Shown: positions 35,478-45,178, counted from the first letter of the stretch. The stretch is 64,000 nt of DNA from Motiliproteus sp041586735 (GCA_041586735.1 JBFGZQ010000004.1:124001-188000); one strand, 5' to 3'. The notes: a model not told the origin generated them from the letters alone. A program made the numbers and translations.

Positions 35478-36881
35478 ATGACACAGGCGACAACCGCTCA
35501 TTTCTGTAACGATGTTGGGGCGCTGATTCAGTCTTTGCCTGAACATCTTCGCAATCGTTTCAGCCTTAATCAGGCGATCCGCGATCAGCATGGACAGGGT
35601 GAGGACCGGTTTGGCACGCTGCCCCCGGATGCGGTGTTTTACGCCAGTTCTACCGAAGAGGTAGCGTTGTTGCTGACGGCCTGCAATGCACTAAAAATTC
35701 CGGTTATCCCCTTTGGGGCCGGTAGCTCCTGCGAGGGACAATTGATCGCGGTTCAGGGCGGTGTGAGCCTCGACCTTTCTGAGCTGAACGCCATCGTCGA
35801 GATCGATCAAGACGATATGACCTGTCGAGTCCAGGCTGGCGTGACTCGAAAACGACTCAATCACGAGCTTCGTCATCTAGGACTATTTTTTCCTGTCGAT
35901 CCGGGTGCCGATGCGTCTATCGGCGGGATGGCGGCGACCCGATCCTCGGGCACCAATGCCGTTCGTTACGGGACCATGCGTGAGAATGTGATGGGCCTGA
36001 CGGTGGTGACGCCTCAGGGAGAGGTTATTCGGACGGGTGGCAAGGCCAAAAAAAGCGCTGCGGGTTACGATCTAACCCGGCTGTTTGTCGGTTCGGAGGG
36101 CACTCTGGGAGTCATGACCGAGATCCAGTTGCAGCTTCATCCGATTCCCGAGGTGATTAAGGCCGCGGTGTGCTGTTTTGAGTCTTTGGAGGCTGCGGTA
36201 AGCAGTGTGATTCTGGCGATCCAAAGTGGCATTCCGATGGCGAGAATTGAGCTGCTCAATAGTTTGCAGATGGATGCCTGTATCCGTTATTCGAAGCTAC
36301 AGGGCTGCGCAGCAAAACCTACGCTGTTTCTGGAGTTTCACGGCAGCAGTGCCTACGTACAGGAACAGATTGATGCTTTGCAGGGTATCACTCAGGAGTT
36401 TGGCGGTAGCGACTATCGCTGGGCGGAAACTACCGAAGCCCGTTCTGAGCTATGGCAGGCCAGGCACGAGGCCTATTTTGCCAGCCAAGCGCTGAAACCT
36501 GGCTGTGTGGCGATCGCTACCGATGTCTGTGTGCCGATCTCCAAGTTGGCTGAGAATCTATTAGCGGCAGAGCAAAAAGCGCGGGAGCTGGAGCTTTGCT
36601 GCCCGATCGTCGGTCATGTCGGTGATGGTAATTATCACATGCTGATCCTCTTTGATAGCGAAGATGGCAGCGAAGCGGCGAAAGCCAATGAGCTGTCCGG
36701 CTTTCTGGTCGCCCATGCGTTGAGTTCCGGCGGTACCTGTACCGGTGAGCATGGGATAGGGTTTGGTAAAAAAGCCTATCTGCTTCAAGAACACGGTGCT
36801 GCTGTCGAGCTGATGAAAACGCTTAAGCGCGCTCTGGATCCGAATCTAATCATGAATCCGGGAAAAGTGTTTGATTTTTGA
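35478..36881 (+). CDS. FAD-binding oxidoreductase, D-lactate dehydrogenase/GlcD-like
   Basis: 467 residues. The PCMH-type FAD domain contains PFGAGSSCEGQLIAVQGG and DPGADASIGGMAATRSSGT, and FVGSEGTLGVMTEI closes it. The C-terminal cap has HVGDGNYHMLILFD (metal site) and GGTCTGEHGIGFGKK. This pattern fits cytochrome-linked D-lactate or glycolate oxidases. The TRAP carrier 200 bases downstream is of the alpha-keto-acid/lactate type, so uptake and oxidation of a 2-hydroxy acid such as lactate is the likely joint role (inference). Confidence 0.85.
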   Translation: MTQATTAHFCNDVGALIQSLPEHLRNRFSLNQAIRDQHGQGEDRFGTLPPDAVFYASSTEEVALLLTACNALKIPVIPFGAGSSCEGQLIAVQGGVSLDLSELNAIVEIDQDDMTCRVQAGVTRKRLNHELRHLGLFFPVDPGADASIGGMAATRSSGTNAVRYGTMRENVMGLTVVTPQGEVIRTGGKAKKSAAGYDLTRLFVGSEGTLGVMTEIQLQLHPIPEVIKAAVCCFESLEAAVSSVILAIQSGIPMARIELLNSLQMDACIRYSKLQGCAAKPTLFLEFHGSSAYVQEQIDALQGITQEFGGSDYRWAETTEARSELWQARHEAYFASQALKPGCVAIATDVCVPISKLAENLLAAEQKARELELCCPIVGHVGDGNYHMLILFDSEDGSEAAKANELSGFLVAHALSSGGTCTGEHGIGFGKKAYLLQEHGAAVELMKTLKRALDPNLIMNPGKVFDF

Positions 36882-36982
36882 ATGGGGCGGGCCTCTGCGT
36901 GGACAGAGACTAGTCGCAATGCTGTGCTTGGCCCAGGGTGCAAGTGCTTGTAAAATAATCTTAAATTGTGTATCTATCATCT

Positions 36983-37000
36983 AGATGTTCAAAAACATCT
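36983..37000. promoter_or_regulatory. palindromic operator or hairpin upstream of dctP-like gene
   Basis: AGATGTT-CAAA-AACATCT, perfect 7-bp arms with a 4-base spacer, in the 198-bp gap between the oxidase and the TRAP binding protein. It could be a regulator binding site or a small RNA hairpin. No T-run follows, so it is not a terminator. Confidence 0.4.
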
Positions 37001-37079
37001 CAGTAACCTGAGGCAGGTAATCAAAGAGCGTTAACCCTAGAGAGTAAAGAAAAACAACAGCATAAAAGGATAAGACTCT

Positions 37080-38174
37080 ATGAATAGGCGTGAACTATTA
37101 AAGAACGGACTAGTGGGTTTGGGGGGGATCGCAGCAGCGACCACCTTTGCCGCGCCCGCTATTGCCAAAAGCCGTATCGAAGTGAATATGGTCTCCACCT
37201 GGCCGAAAGATTTTCCGGGGGTGGGAACGGGTGCGCAGCGCTTTGCCAAGCGGATCACCGATATGAGCGATGGTCGCATCCATGTGAACTACTTTGCCGC
37301 CGGTGAGCGGGTCAAAGCGTTCGATTCCTTCGATGAAGTCGCTTCCGGCAATGCCCAGATCTATCACGGTGCCGAGTATTACTGGAAAGGTAAACATCCG
37401 GGATTTTCCTACTTTACCACCGTTCCTTTCGGCCTTTCTGCTAACGAGTTCAATGCCTGGATGCGTTTTCGCGGTGGCCAGCAGCTATGGGATGAGCTAG
37501 CGGCTCCTTTTGGTATTAAGGGCCTTATGTGTGGTAATACCGGGGTACAGATGGGCGGTTGGTTCCGCAAAGAGGTTAACTCTGCCGATGACCTGAAAGG
37601 GCTGAAGATTCGGATGCCGGGGCTGGGAGGGGATGTCATGGCGAAACTGGGTGCCTCTCCGGTCTCGCTACCAGCCAGTCAGATCTATGAAAACTTGGTT
37701 TCGGGTGCGATCGATGCCACCGAGTGGGTGGGTCCTTGGAATGACCAGGCGATGAAATTCTACGAAGCCGCGAAATACTACTACTATCCGGGTATGCATG
37801 AGCCGGGTGCCATGCTCAGTATCGGCATGAACAAGAAGTGGTGGGATGGGCTCTCCAAGACCGACCAGCTCATCATCGAAGCCGCCTCGGCGATGGAAAA
37901 TGAAATGCTGATGTCCGAATTCAACGCCAAAAACGGCGCTGCGCTGGCGACGCTGGTCAATGACCAAGGAGTTAAGTTACGGCGTTTCAATGATGATGTG
38001 TATGATGCCTTCGGCGACGCTGCTCAGGAGGTGTTTGATGAGGCCCAGCAGCACAGTGAGCTGGCGTCCCGTATCCATCAAAGCTTTGTAACTGCACGTT
38101 CTGAGATCGGCGCCTGGACCAATATCTCCGATCAGGCTTATGTCCAGCAGCGAAATCGCGTTCTCGGTCTGTGA
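37080..38174 (+). CDS. TRAP transporter solute-binding protein (TakP/DctP type)
   Basis: 364 residues. The N-terminus MNRRELLKNGLVGLGG followed by AAPAIA is a twin-arginine-type signal, so the protein may be exported folded. GLKIRMPGLGGDVMAKLG contains the carboxylate-binding Arg. AIDATEWVGPWNDQAMKF has the Glu-Trp pair seen in TakP-like proteins that bind alpha-keto acids or lactate with a cation. It captures substrate in the periplasm for the membrane pair encoded downstream. A compound hairpin lies between it and the next gene. Confidence 0.9.
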   Translation: MNRRELLKNGLVGLGGIAAATTFAAPAIAKSRIEVNMVSTWPKDFPGVGTGAQRFAKRITDMSDGRIHVNYFAAGERVKAFDSFDEVASGNAQIYHGAEYYWKGKHPGFSYFTTVPFGLSANEFNAWMRFRGGQQLWDELAAPFGIKGLMCGNTGVQMGGWFRKEVNSADDLKGLKIRMPGLGGDVMAKLGASPVSLPASQIYENLVSGAIDATEWVGPWNDQAMKFYEAAKYYYYPGMHEPGAMLSIGMNKKWWDGLSKTDQLIIEAASAMENEMLMSEFNAKNGAALATLVNDQGVKLRRFNDDVYDAFGDAAQEVFDEAQQHSELASRIHQSFVTARSEIGAWTNISDQAYVQQRNRVLGL

Positions 38175-38244
38175 TTAGCGCCGGTGATTCGAGTCAGCCG
38201 ATAATGTAGGACCCTTTTTACGGGGGAGGGTCGGATGCTAGACC

Positions 38245-38293
38245 GATCCGCTGTTGAGCCTATTTTTTGAGGCTATAGGCACGAGAGCGGATC
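38245..38293. promoter_or_regulatory. nested hairpin between TRAP binding-protein and permease genes
   Basis: Outer arms GATCCGCT (38245-38252) and AGCGGATC (38286-38293) are exact complements. Inside them GCCTAT (38258-38263) pairs with ATAGGC (38275-38280). The structure fits the gap between the binding-protein stop and the permease start and ends 24 bases before that start. It would suit RNA processing or attenuation that keeps the binding protein more abundant than the permease. Confidence 0.55.
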
Positions 38294-38316
38294 TTCACTT
38301 GATCAGGTGTTTATTC

Positions 38317-39381
38317 ATGAGCGCTTCAAACACAGGGGCTGAGATTGCCGGTATGCCGCATCCGCTAATCTCTAGTGCACCGATCTATCTGTTAGTACGT
38401 ATCTGTGCGGGCACTATAGTTGCTACCACACTGATATTTCTACTGAATAATTATCTTACCTTCTGGCGTGACTGGCCGGGGTTGACCACTTTTGTTGCGC
38501 ATCAGCGTTGGCTGGGTTTCGCGGCTCTAGATGAACCCTTAGCCCCTGACGCACTTCGGCTGGGCTGGCTGCAGTTGGGGAGCTATTTGGCCGCAGCGGC
38601 TGTGGTGGTTGCCTACGTGATGGCCACGCCTAGCCGCAGTTTACGGGTCGAGGCTGACCGACTCTCCGCGTTCTCCGCGTATATCGTGCGGGTGGCTTTT
38701 TGGGGAGTATTGATTATTGGCCTTGTCGATATGCTGATCTCGCTACTGCGAGTAGAGGATCTGTTGACCGGGCTGGTCGGCGAACAGCTTAGCCAGGCGT
38801 TGGGCCGCCCGCAGTTTCGTGGCCAGTATGTCCATTTTCCGTTGGTACTGTTGGCATTCGTGATCGCCTTGCTGGTGCGTTCGCTGGGCTTTACCTGGCT
38901 GGCATTGCTGGTGGTGCTGGCGGAGTTTCAAATTGTATTATTCCGTTTCGTGTTTTCCTATGAGCAGGTCTATATGGGGGATCTGGTGCGGTTTTGGTAT
39001 GCGGCGATGTTCCTGTTCGCCAGTGCCTACACGCTGCTTCATGAGGGGCACGTGCGTGTCGACGTGCTCTATGCCCATTTTGACCAGCAGACCAAAGCCT
39101 GGGCCAATATTTTTGGTCTAACTTGTCTAGGGCTGCCACTGTGTTGGATCATCTTGACGTTGGGGATGTGGAGTAGGGCCAGTAGCATCAACAGCCCGCT
39201 ATTCAGCTTTGAAATTTCCCAGAGTGGTTACGGCATGTACGTGAAATACCTGATGGCGGTGTTTTTGGTGGTGTTCGCGTTGTCGATGATTGTGCAGTTC
39301 TGCAGTTATCTGTTGAGTAATGTCGCTACCCTGCAGCAAGAGCCCGATACCGAAGCGGTTGTTTCCGGATCAGGTCATTAA
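38317..39381 (+). CDS. TRAP transporter small permease (DctQ-like), extended form
   Basis: 354 residues from ATG 38317 (AGGTG upstream). The last 170 or so residues match a DctQ-type four-helix subunit: FRFVFSYEQVYMGDLVRFWYAAMFLFASAYTLLHEGHVRVD is split here between adjacent motifs, with LLHEGHVRVDVLYAHF the clearest. The first half adds about four or five membrane segments absent from ordinary DctQ proteins of 160-220 residues. It should pair with the large permease encoded next. The function of the added part is unknown. Confidence 0.82.
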   Translation: MSASNTGAEIAGMPHPLISSAPIYLLVRICAGTIVATTLIFLLNNYLTFWRDWPGLTTFVAHQRWLGFAALDEPLAPDALRLGWLQLGSYLAAAAVVVAYVMATPSRSLRVEADRLSAFSAYIVRVAFWGVLIIGLVDMLISLLRVEDLLTGLVGEQLSQALGRPQFRGQYVHFPLVLLAFVIALLVRSLGFTWLALLVVLAEFQIVLFRFVFSYEQVYMGDLVRFWYAAMFLFASAYTLLHEGHVRVDVLYAHFDQQTKAWANIFGLTCLGLPLCWIILTLGMWSRASSINSPLFSFEISQSGYGMYVKYLMAVFLVVFALSMIVQFCSYLLSNVATLQQEPDTEAVVSGSGH

Positions 39382-39449
39382 TGGTCGCTATCTCATTCGC
39401 GGTGCTACTTAAGCTCTTAATGGCTGTCATTCGAGTAAAAGGCTGATTC

Positions 39450-42110
39450 ATGGAACTGTTTTTTTTACTGTTACTTATTTTGTTGATGGTTGGCGCACTG
39501 TCTTCGGGCTTTCCGGTGGCGTTTGCGCTGCCAGGCTCCGCCATCCTGGCGATTGGTCTGGCGGCGCTGTGCGGTTATCTGTTTGCCGATGATGCCAGTG
39601 CCTACTTCGTCGAAGGGGGACCGGTGCAATGGTTAACCGCTGGGGTCACCAACTTCCGAAGCCTGTACTGGGATGTCGAGCGTGACACCCTGATCGCTAT
39701 ACCCTTGTTTATCTTTATGGGCATCATGCTGCAGCGCTCCAAGATTGCCGAGGATCTGCTGGTGTCGATGGCACAGCTGTTTGGTCCGGTGCCTGGCGGA
39801 TTAGGGATCTCTGTGGTCCTGGTGGGGGCGCTGTTAGCAGCAACGACCGGTATAGTGGGTGCCACGGTGATCGCGATGGGGATGATCTCGCTGCCGGCGA
39901 TGCTGCGGAACAACTATTCTAAATCGTTGGCCTGCGGCACTATCTGCGCTTCGGGAACCCTGGGGCAAATTATTCCGCCCTCTATCGTGCTGATTATTCT
40001 AGCCGATCAGCTGTCCAGTGCGGCGGATCAGGCGAGCACCCTGCGCAAGACGTTGTATAAAGACAGCACGGGTGAGTTTTCGATGCCCTCCACCCTCGAT
40101 ATCACCTCGGCCAGTGCCGGCGATATGTTTATGGGCGCGCTGATCCCCGGCTTTGTACTGGTGGGGCTTTATATTCTGTATATCTTGATCAGCGCCTGGT
40201 TAAAACCCCAGTCGGCACCTCCAGTGCCGTATGAGGGTAACTATGATCGTCACTTTGCGCGTAAGGTCGCCTTGGCTCTGGCGCCTCCGCTGATCCTGAT
40301 CTTTGTGGTTCTAGGGTCGATTATTCTGGGGGTGGCCACGGTCAACCAGGCGGGCTCTATCGGTGCGGTCGGAGCGCTGATTATGGGCAGTTACCGGCTG
40401 ACAGCGGGGCGTAAAGATAGCTACTATCCGGCGATCTTAGCGATAGGATCGACCCTGGTTCTGGCGTTAATACTCGCTTTCAATGACCTGAATATTAAAA
40501 ATATCCAAGACGGTGATCTGCTGCCGCTGCTCGCAGCTGGGATCGCCTGTACCACTCTGATGTTGGCCGTGCTCTGGAGTGTCTGGCGTACTTACAAGAT
40601 CGACGACACCCTCAACGGGGTGATGAAAGAAACGGTAAAAACCACCTCGATGGTGTTTATCATCCTCGTAGGTGCCGCCATGCTGACCACCGCGTTTCGC
40701 GGGTTTGGTGGTGAAACGCTGGTTAAAGAGTTTTTGACCGGCCTGCCGGGAGGATTCTGGGGCCAGTTTCTGGTGGTGATGCTGGTGATATTCTTGTTAG
40801 GTTTCTTCCTCGACTTTATCGAAATTGCCGTCGTGGTCGTGCCTATAGTTGCTCCTATTCTGCTGGCCAATCCTGAGGCCAATGTCACCGCGGTATGGCT
40901 GGGGGTGATGTTCGGTCTTAATATCCAAACTTCATTTTTGACGCCACCCTTTGGTTTCGCGTTGTTTTATCTGCGCGGTGTCGCTCCGGCCATCGTCAAG
41001 ACCGTGCATATTTATCGCGGGGCGATCATGTTTATTGGCTTGCAGTTATTGGCGCTGCTGATCGCGGGTAGCTTCCCTTCGATGGTTAACTATCTGCCCA
41101 ATCGTAGTTTTTTGACGTCTGACACTGCGCCACCGCCGATGAACCCCAGGCTGCAGTCCTGTATGGAGTCTTACCTGTTTGATGTCTACGCCGACGAAGG
41201 GGATTTAATCCGTTCCAGTATTGCTAAGATGGCACGTTCCGATCTGAGTTATCTGCCGTCGAGCGTGCGTAAGGCTCTCGAGTCCAGCACCGAGAAGGCG
41301 CAGGCTACCTTCGCCCTAGTCGAGGATGTGCATGACAAACAGCGGGCCTTAAATGCATACGTAGAGGAGTATCGGCCACTGCATAGCCAGGTACGTGGGT
41401 TGCAGGCAGAGATGCGTGATATTGACCAGGATCTGCAACAGTCTCGGTTGTTACTGCGACGCCTGGGTGATAACCCAGAGGCTAAGGCATCTCGGTTGGC
41501 TGATCTTCAGGTCGAAATTGATCGCTTAATGTCCGAGCGCGTGCTGCTGGAGCCGCAGATCCCCGCTAATTGGCAAGCCGATCATGCGCAGTATCTGACC
41601 CTGAAGAAGGCTGAAAAAGTGGCTCTTAACCGTTATCGCCGCAATGTGGATAGCGCCTATGAGCCCGTGCCCGAGTTGTTGCAAGTCTTGGCTCAGACTG
41701 AGGATCTGGCGGCGCTGGAGCCCGATATCCGAGCGCTAAAAACCCTTATTGGCAATCAGGGCAACGATGCCACCATAGAGCAGATTGAAGCGGTGGCTCA
41801 GTCGCTAAATAGGGTGGCTGGTAGTGACAAGATTAACTCCCAGCTGTCGAAAGCGCGTCGAGCGTTGCGAGGAGCGCGAGCGGATGTGGACCAGGCCCAA
41901 GCGTTTGTTGACCAGGGTTTGGCTATTTTGGCGTCACAACTTGAATGGAGTCGCCTTGCTGCGGACCGCTTAATGCCGGATCTGAGCGCCTATGATGCGG
42001 CGATCAAGCATTCCATCGGCTTGCGCTTACAGCCGCGCCTGACCTTGGATCAGGCGACCGAGGTCGCCAGTTGCCTGTCGTCGCATAAGGATATTTCGTT
42101 GAGCTTTTAG
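39450..42110 (+). CDS. TRAP transporter large permease (DctM) with long coiled-coil C-terminus
   Basis: 886 residues against about 430 for normal DctM. Residues 1 to about 550 contain the DctM transport core: PLFIFMGIMLQRSKIAEDLL, TTGIVGATVIAMGMISLPAM and the scoop-loop-like GTLGQIIPPSIVLIILADQL, with an extra stretch around 200-240 and extra membrane segments in the middle. FGLNIQTSFLTPPFGFALFY closes the core. From about 560 to the end the sequence is hydrophilic, rich in Arg, Glu, Gln and Leu in heptad-like spacing, and appears coiled-coil. It transports a carboxylate with sodium. The tail's role is unknown. Confidence 0.88.
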   Translation: MELFFLLLLILLMVGALSSGFPVAFALPGSAILAIGLAALCGYLFADDASAYFVEGGPVQWLTAGVTNFRSLYWDVERDTLIAIPLFIFMGIMLQRSKIAEDLLVSMAQLFGPVPGGLGISVVLVGALLAATTGIVGATVIAMGMISLPAMLRNNYSKSLACGTICASGTLGQIIPPSIVLIILADQLSSAADQASTLRKTLYKDSTGEFSMPSTLDITSASAGDMFMGALIPGFVLVGLYILYILISAWLKPQSAPPVPYEGNYDRHFARKVALALAPPLILIFVVLGSIILGVATVNQAGSIGAVGALIMGSYRLTAGRKDSYYPAILAIGSTLVLALILAFNDLNIKNIQDGDLLPLLAAGIACTTLMLAVLWSVWRTYKIDDTLNGVMKETVKTTSMVFIILVGAAMLTTAFRGFGGETLVKEFLTGLPGGFWGQFLVVMLVIFLLGFFLDFIEIAVVVVPIVAPILLANPEANVTAVWLGVMFGLNIQTSFLTPPFGFALFYLRGVAPAIVKTVHIYRGAIMFIGLQLLALLIAGSFPSMVNYLPNRSFLTSDTAPPPMNPRLQSCMESYLFDVYADEGDLIRSSIAKMARSDLSYLPSSVRKALESSTEKAQATFALVEDVHDKQRALNAYVEEYRPLHSQVRGLQAEMRDIDQDLQQSRLLLRRLGDNPEAKASRLADLQVEIDRLMSERVLLEPQIPANWQADHAQYLTLKKAEKVALNRYRRNVDSAYEPVPELLQVLAQTEDLAALEPDIRALKTLIGNQGNDATIEQIEAVAQSLNRVAGSDKINSQLSKARRALRGARADVDQAQAFVDQGLAILASQLEWSRLAADRLMPDLSAYDAAIKHSIGLRLQPRLTLDQATEVASCLSSHKDISLSF

Positions 42111-42182
42111 TGGACCGCCGAGGCTGGCGCTGATGACCTCAGTGCTGGTCCAGTATTCTGGTTCGTTTCTCTGGCCTGTCTA

Positions 42183-42977
42183 TTACAGCGGGATAAAAAT
42201 GCAGCGGTCTTGATCGGTGATCCGTCGAATCGGATGCCCATACAATCGGCTCAGCAGCGGTTCTGTCAATAAGCGTGCGGCGGGGCCCGCTTGCACCGAT
42301 CCATCCTGGTACATTAGCAGCACAAAATCGCAAAAACGCGCGGCCAGGTTAAGATCGTGCAGGCTCATGATCAGCAGTTGCTGCTGTTGCCGGACCTGCT
42401 CACAGAGTCGCTGTAGTAGCCCGATCTGGTGGTGCAGGTCGAGATGGTTGCTGGGTTCATCCAGTAACCACAGCTGGGGTTGCTGGACCAGCAAGCTGGC
42501 AATTTTTAGGCGCTGGCGCTCGCCGCCGGACAGCCGCTGCTGATCACGATCGCCGAACTCGGCTAATCCGACCTGCAGCAGAGCCTGTTCGGCATGCGCT
42601 ATATCCGCTGCGGTTTCCCACTGCCAGGGTGACAAGTGAGGATAGCGGCCCTGGAGAACGACCTCGCGTACGCTGGCGGGAAAAGCGGGCGCGGCCTCTT
42701 GCAGCAACACCCCGATCTGGCGCGCCCGGGTTTTACTATCGAGTCCCACCAGGGGTTGGCCATCGATCCAGATCTGCCCCTGCTGTGCGGGCCTCAGGCC
42801 TGCCAGGGTATGCAGCAGCGTGGTCTTGCCGGTGCCATTCGCCCCTAACACGCCCCAGATCTGTCCGGCTTCGAAGGATTGCTCCAGCCCTCGACAGAAC
42901 CAGCGCTCACCGATGCCGATCCCCAGCTGTTCGGCTCGCAGTTTGATAGGATGGCGTTTTTTACTATGAACAGTCAT
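42183..42977 (-). CDS. btuD: ABC transporter ATPase, BtuD/FecE type
   Basis: 264 residues. Walker A GANGTGKTTLLHTL, signature LSGGERQRLKIASLL, Walker B LWLLDEPSNHLDLH, and an H-loop histidine in MSLHDLNLA. It powers uptake through the permease encoded just upstream; the ATPase ATG overlaps the permease stop. The neighbouring binding protein looks BtuF-like, so cobalamin is the best guess, but haem or siderophore importers share this architecture and I see no cobalamin riboswitch. Confidence 0.8.
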   Translation of the reverse strand: MTVHSKKRHPIKLRAEQLGIGIGERWFCRGLEQSFEAGQIWGVLGANGTGKTTLLHTLAGLRPAQQGQIWIDGQPLVGLDSKTRARQIGVLLQEAAPAFPASVREVVLQGRYPHLSPWQWETAADIAHAEQALLQVGLAEFGDRDQQRLSGGERQRLKIASLLVQQPQLWLLDEPSNHLDLHHQIGLLQRLCEQVRQQQQLLIMSLHDLNLAARFCDFVLLMYQDGSVQAGPAARLLTEPLLSRLYGHPIRRITDQDRCIFIPL

Positions 42978-43990
42978 CAGTGGCTGTCCCGGTTATCACG
43001 ATTGAGCAGGATCAAAAACAGCGGCACACCCAGCAACGCGGTGATCACCCCAACCGGTAGCTGTTGGGGCGCGATCAGCGTGCGTGCCAGAGTATCCGCC
43101 AGCAGTAACAACACCGCACCACTGATGACCGAGCAGGGCAGCAACCAGCGGTGATCCGAACCTATAACGATGCGCACCAGATGCGGCACCACCAGCCCCA
43201 GAAAACCGATGCTGCCCGCCTGAGTGACTGCCGAGGCAGTTAGTAGAGAGGTCAGCAGGTACAGACTGATCTGCAATGGCCGCGGATTGACTCCCAGCGC
43301 CCGGGCCTGCAGCTCACCGCGTACCAGTATATTTAACGGCCGGGCCGCCGCCATGCTGATCAGCAGCCCCAGTCCCAACCACAAGCTGTTCCACCCCGGG
43401 TAGCCGCTATGGCTGAAATCGCCCATCAACCAGAACAACATGCCCTTGAGCTCGGCGCCATCACTGACGGCCATTAAAAAACTGACCATCGCCCCCCAGC
43501 CTGACGCGATCACAATACCGGTCAGCAGCAACCGCCCCGAGGACCAGCGGCCGCTGCGTTGCACTAAGCCGAATACCAGCAGCATATTCAGCAGCGCACC
43601 GAGCAGCGCCGAACCCGACACCCAGAAACCGCCTAAGCCAAACATGATTGCTAATAGTGCGGCGACCGAGGCACCGCCTGACACTCCCAGCACATAGGGA
43701 TCGGCCAGCGGATTACGCAACAGCGCTTGCATCAAGCAGCCGGCTAGGGCCAGTTGGCCGCCCACCACCATCGCACTCAGCGCACGCGGCAGGCGTAACT
43801 CCATCACTACCGAGCGTTCGATCGATGGCTCCTGTTGGGTCAGTAGCGACCAGAGTGTCTGCCATGGGATAGAGAAGCTGCCGACCCCCAGGCTGACCAA
43901 AAAACTGCCCAGCCCCAGTGCTAATAGCAACAGTGCGAACAGTTTGACCCGCAGCGGTATTGATAAAGAGGGCGATAAAGAGGGCGACAT
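42977..43990 (-). CDS. btuC: ABC transporter permease, BtuC/FecCD type
   Basis: 337 residues with about ten membrane segments. ELRLPRALSAMVVGGQLALAG and the later GSIGFLGLVVPHLVRIVIGSDHR are FecCD/BtuC signatures, and the ATPase-coupling loop is present. It forms the membrane channel of the importer. It lies between the binding-protein gene (15 bases upstream) and the ATPase gene (overlapping). The first codons contain a short Ser-Pro-Leu repeat. Confidence 0.83.
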   Translation of the reverse strand: MSPSLSPSLSIPLRVKLFALLLLALGLGSFLVSLGVGSFSIPWQTLWSLLTQQEPSIERSVVMELRLPRALSAMVVGGQLALAGCLMQALLRNPLADPYVLGVSGGASVAALLAIMFGLGGFWVSGSALLGALLNMLLVFGLVQRSGRWSSGRLLLTGIVIASGWGAMVSFLMAVSDGAELKGMLFWLMGDFSHSGYPGWNSLWLGLGLLISMAAARPLNILVRGELQARALGVNPRPLQISLYLLTSLLTASAVTQAGSIGFLGLVVPHLVRIVIGSDHRWLLPCSVISGAVLLLLADTLARTLIAPQQLPVGVITALLGVPLFLILLNRDNRDSH

Positions 43991-44005
43991 AGCGACTCTA
44001 TGACC

Positions 44006-44902
44006 TCATAGCTGCGGTTGCAGGACCGCGCACACTTGGCGGATCCCTTCGACGACGCGCAGGGTGGGACGTACCAAGACATCCTGATTAAGGGCATAGA
44101 GACGAGCCGTACTGACCGCTTGTAGAGAGCGCCAACGTTGCCAGTCATCCAGCCAGGCGCGATTGCTCTCACCGACGATCAGCACCTCGGGATCGGCTTT
44201 GAGTACCGCTTCCAGGTCGATGGCTGACGCCAGCCGTGGCAGATCGACAAACAGGTTACGCCCGCCACATACTTGCAGGATCTGATTGAACAGATGATCG
44301 CCGTTAAAGGTCATCAGCGGCTCCTTCCAGACCTGATAAAAAACCGACACCGCGGCAGAGTCTTGATAGCGGGTCTGCAGCTGTTCAATACTGCTCATAA
44401 AGCCTAGCGCGGCAGCGTGTGACACTTCAGAGCTACCAGTGAGCGTACCTATACGCTCTAGATTGGCGGCGATATCGGCGAAGGTGCGTGGCTCGGTCAA
44501 GTAGACTGGGATCCCTAGTTTCACTACCTGAGCCAGCGCCGTCTGAGGATTACCTGATTTCCAACCGACGATCAGATCGGGTTTGAGGGCTAGAATCTGC
44601 TCCAGGTCCAAGCGGTCATAACTGCCGACCAGCGGGATGTCGATGGCAGCGGCGGGGTAATCACTATAGCTGACTACACCGACAATCTTGTCACCGGCAC
44701 CGGCACTGAATAACAGTTCGGTAATATGCGGGGCCAGGCTGATGATCCGCTGTGCAGGTTGTGCCAGGGTAACGGTGGTTCCTGCATCATCGACCATCTG
44801 GATCGCAGCGGTGGCTAATGCCGGCTGGAAGGCGCCGAGCACTGACAGGAGTAGCGTCAGTCGAACACAAACGCACCACGACAGTGAGATAGAACGATCC
44901 AT
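44006..44902 (-). CDS. btuF: periplasmic cobalamin/iron-complex binding protein, BtuF-like
   Basis: 298 residues. A signal peptide covers about 1-32. RIISLAPHITELLFSAGAGDKIVGV is the class III binding-protein start, close to BtuF; DLIVGWKSGNP and the C-terminal VLIVGES follow. It delivers ligand to the permease/ATPase pair and is the first gene of the minus-strand operon. The 318-bp gap upstream, shared with the ClpP-like gene, holds a bidirectional terminator-like hairpin and a small hairpin, but no B12 box that I can recognise. The cobalamin assignment is therefore moderate. Confidence 0.72.
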   Translation of the reverse strand: MDRSISLSWCVCVRLTLLLSVLGAFQPALATAAIQMVDDAGTTVTLAQPAQRIISLAPHITELLFSAGAGDKIVGVVSYSDYPAAAIDIPLVGSYDRLDLEQILALKPDLIVGWKSGNPQTALAQVVKLGIPVYLTEPRTFADIAANLERIGTLTGSSEVSHAAALGFMSSIEQLQTRYQDSAAVSVFYQVWKEPLMTFNGDHLFNQILQVCGGRNLFVDLPRLASAIDLEAVLKADPEVLIVGESNRAWLDDWQRWRSLQAVSTARLYALNQDVLVRPTLRVVEGIRQVCAVLQPQL

Positions 44903-45096
44903 GAGGAGATTCCGGCGATATTTGATGGCTCGAAATCATACGCGTTAACGTGATTTTTCAGAAGCCCTGATCCGCCCCAATAAATCATGGGGTGGCAAAC
45001 GGCCCATAGGCTATACAGTGTTTATGTTCATCGCTGTGAAGGGATTACCGGTCAGAGATTGCAGCGGTGCATATGCCGATAGGACGGAAAGATTTA

Positions 45097-45130
45097 CAAA
45101 AAACCTGTCAAGAGTGTTCAGGGTTTTTTT
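45097..45130. terminator. bidirectional terminator-like hairpin
   Basis: An A-run and AAACCTG face CAGGGTTTTTTT across an 11-base loop, with one bulge. T-runs occur on both strands. It lies between the divergent btuF and ClpP-like genes, so it does not end a known gene and may instead be an attenuator for the ClpP-like gene. Confidence 0.5.
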
Positions 45131-45178
45131 GAGCTGAATATCCTATCCTATGTGTACCCATGCTGCGCTCGATTCAAC

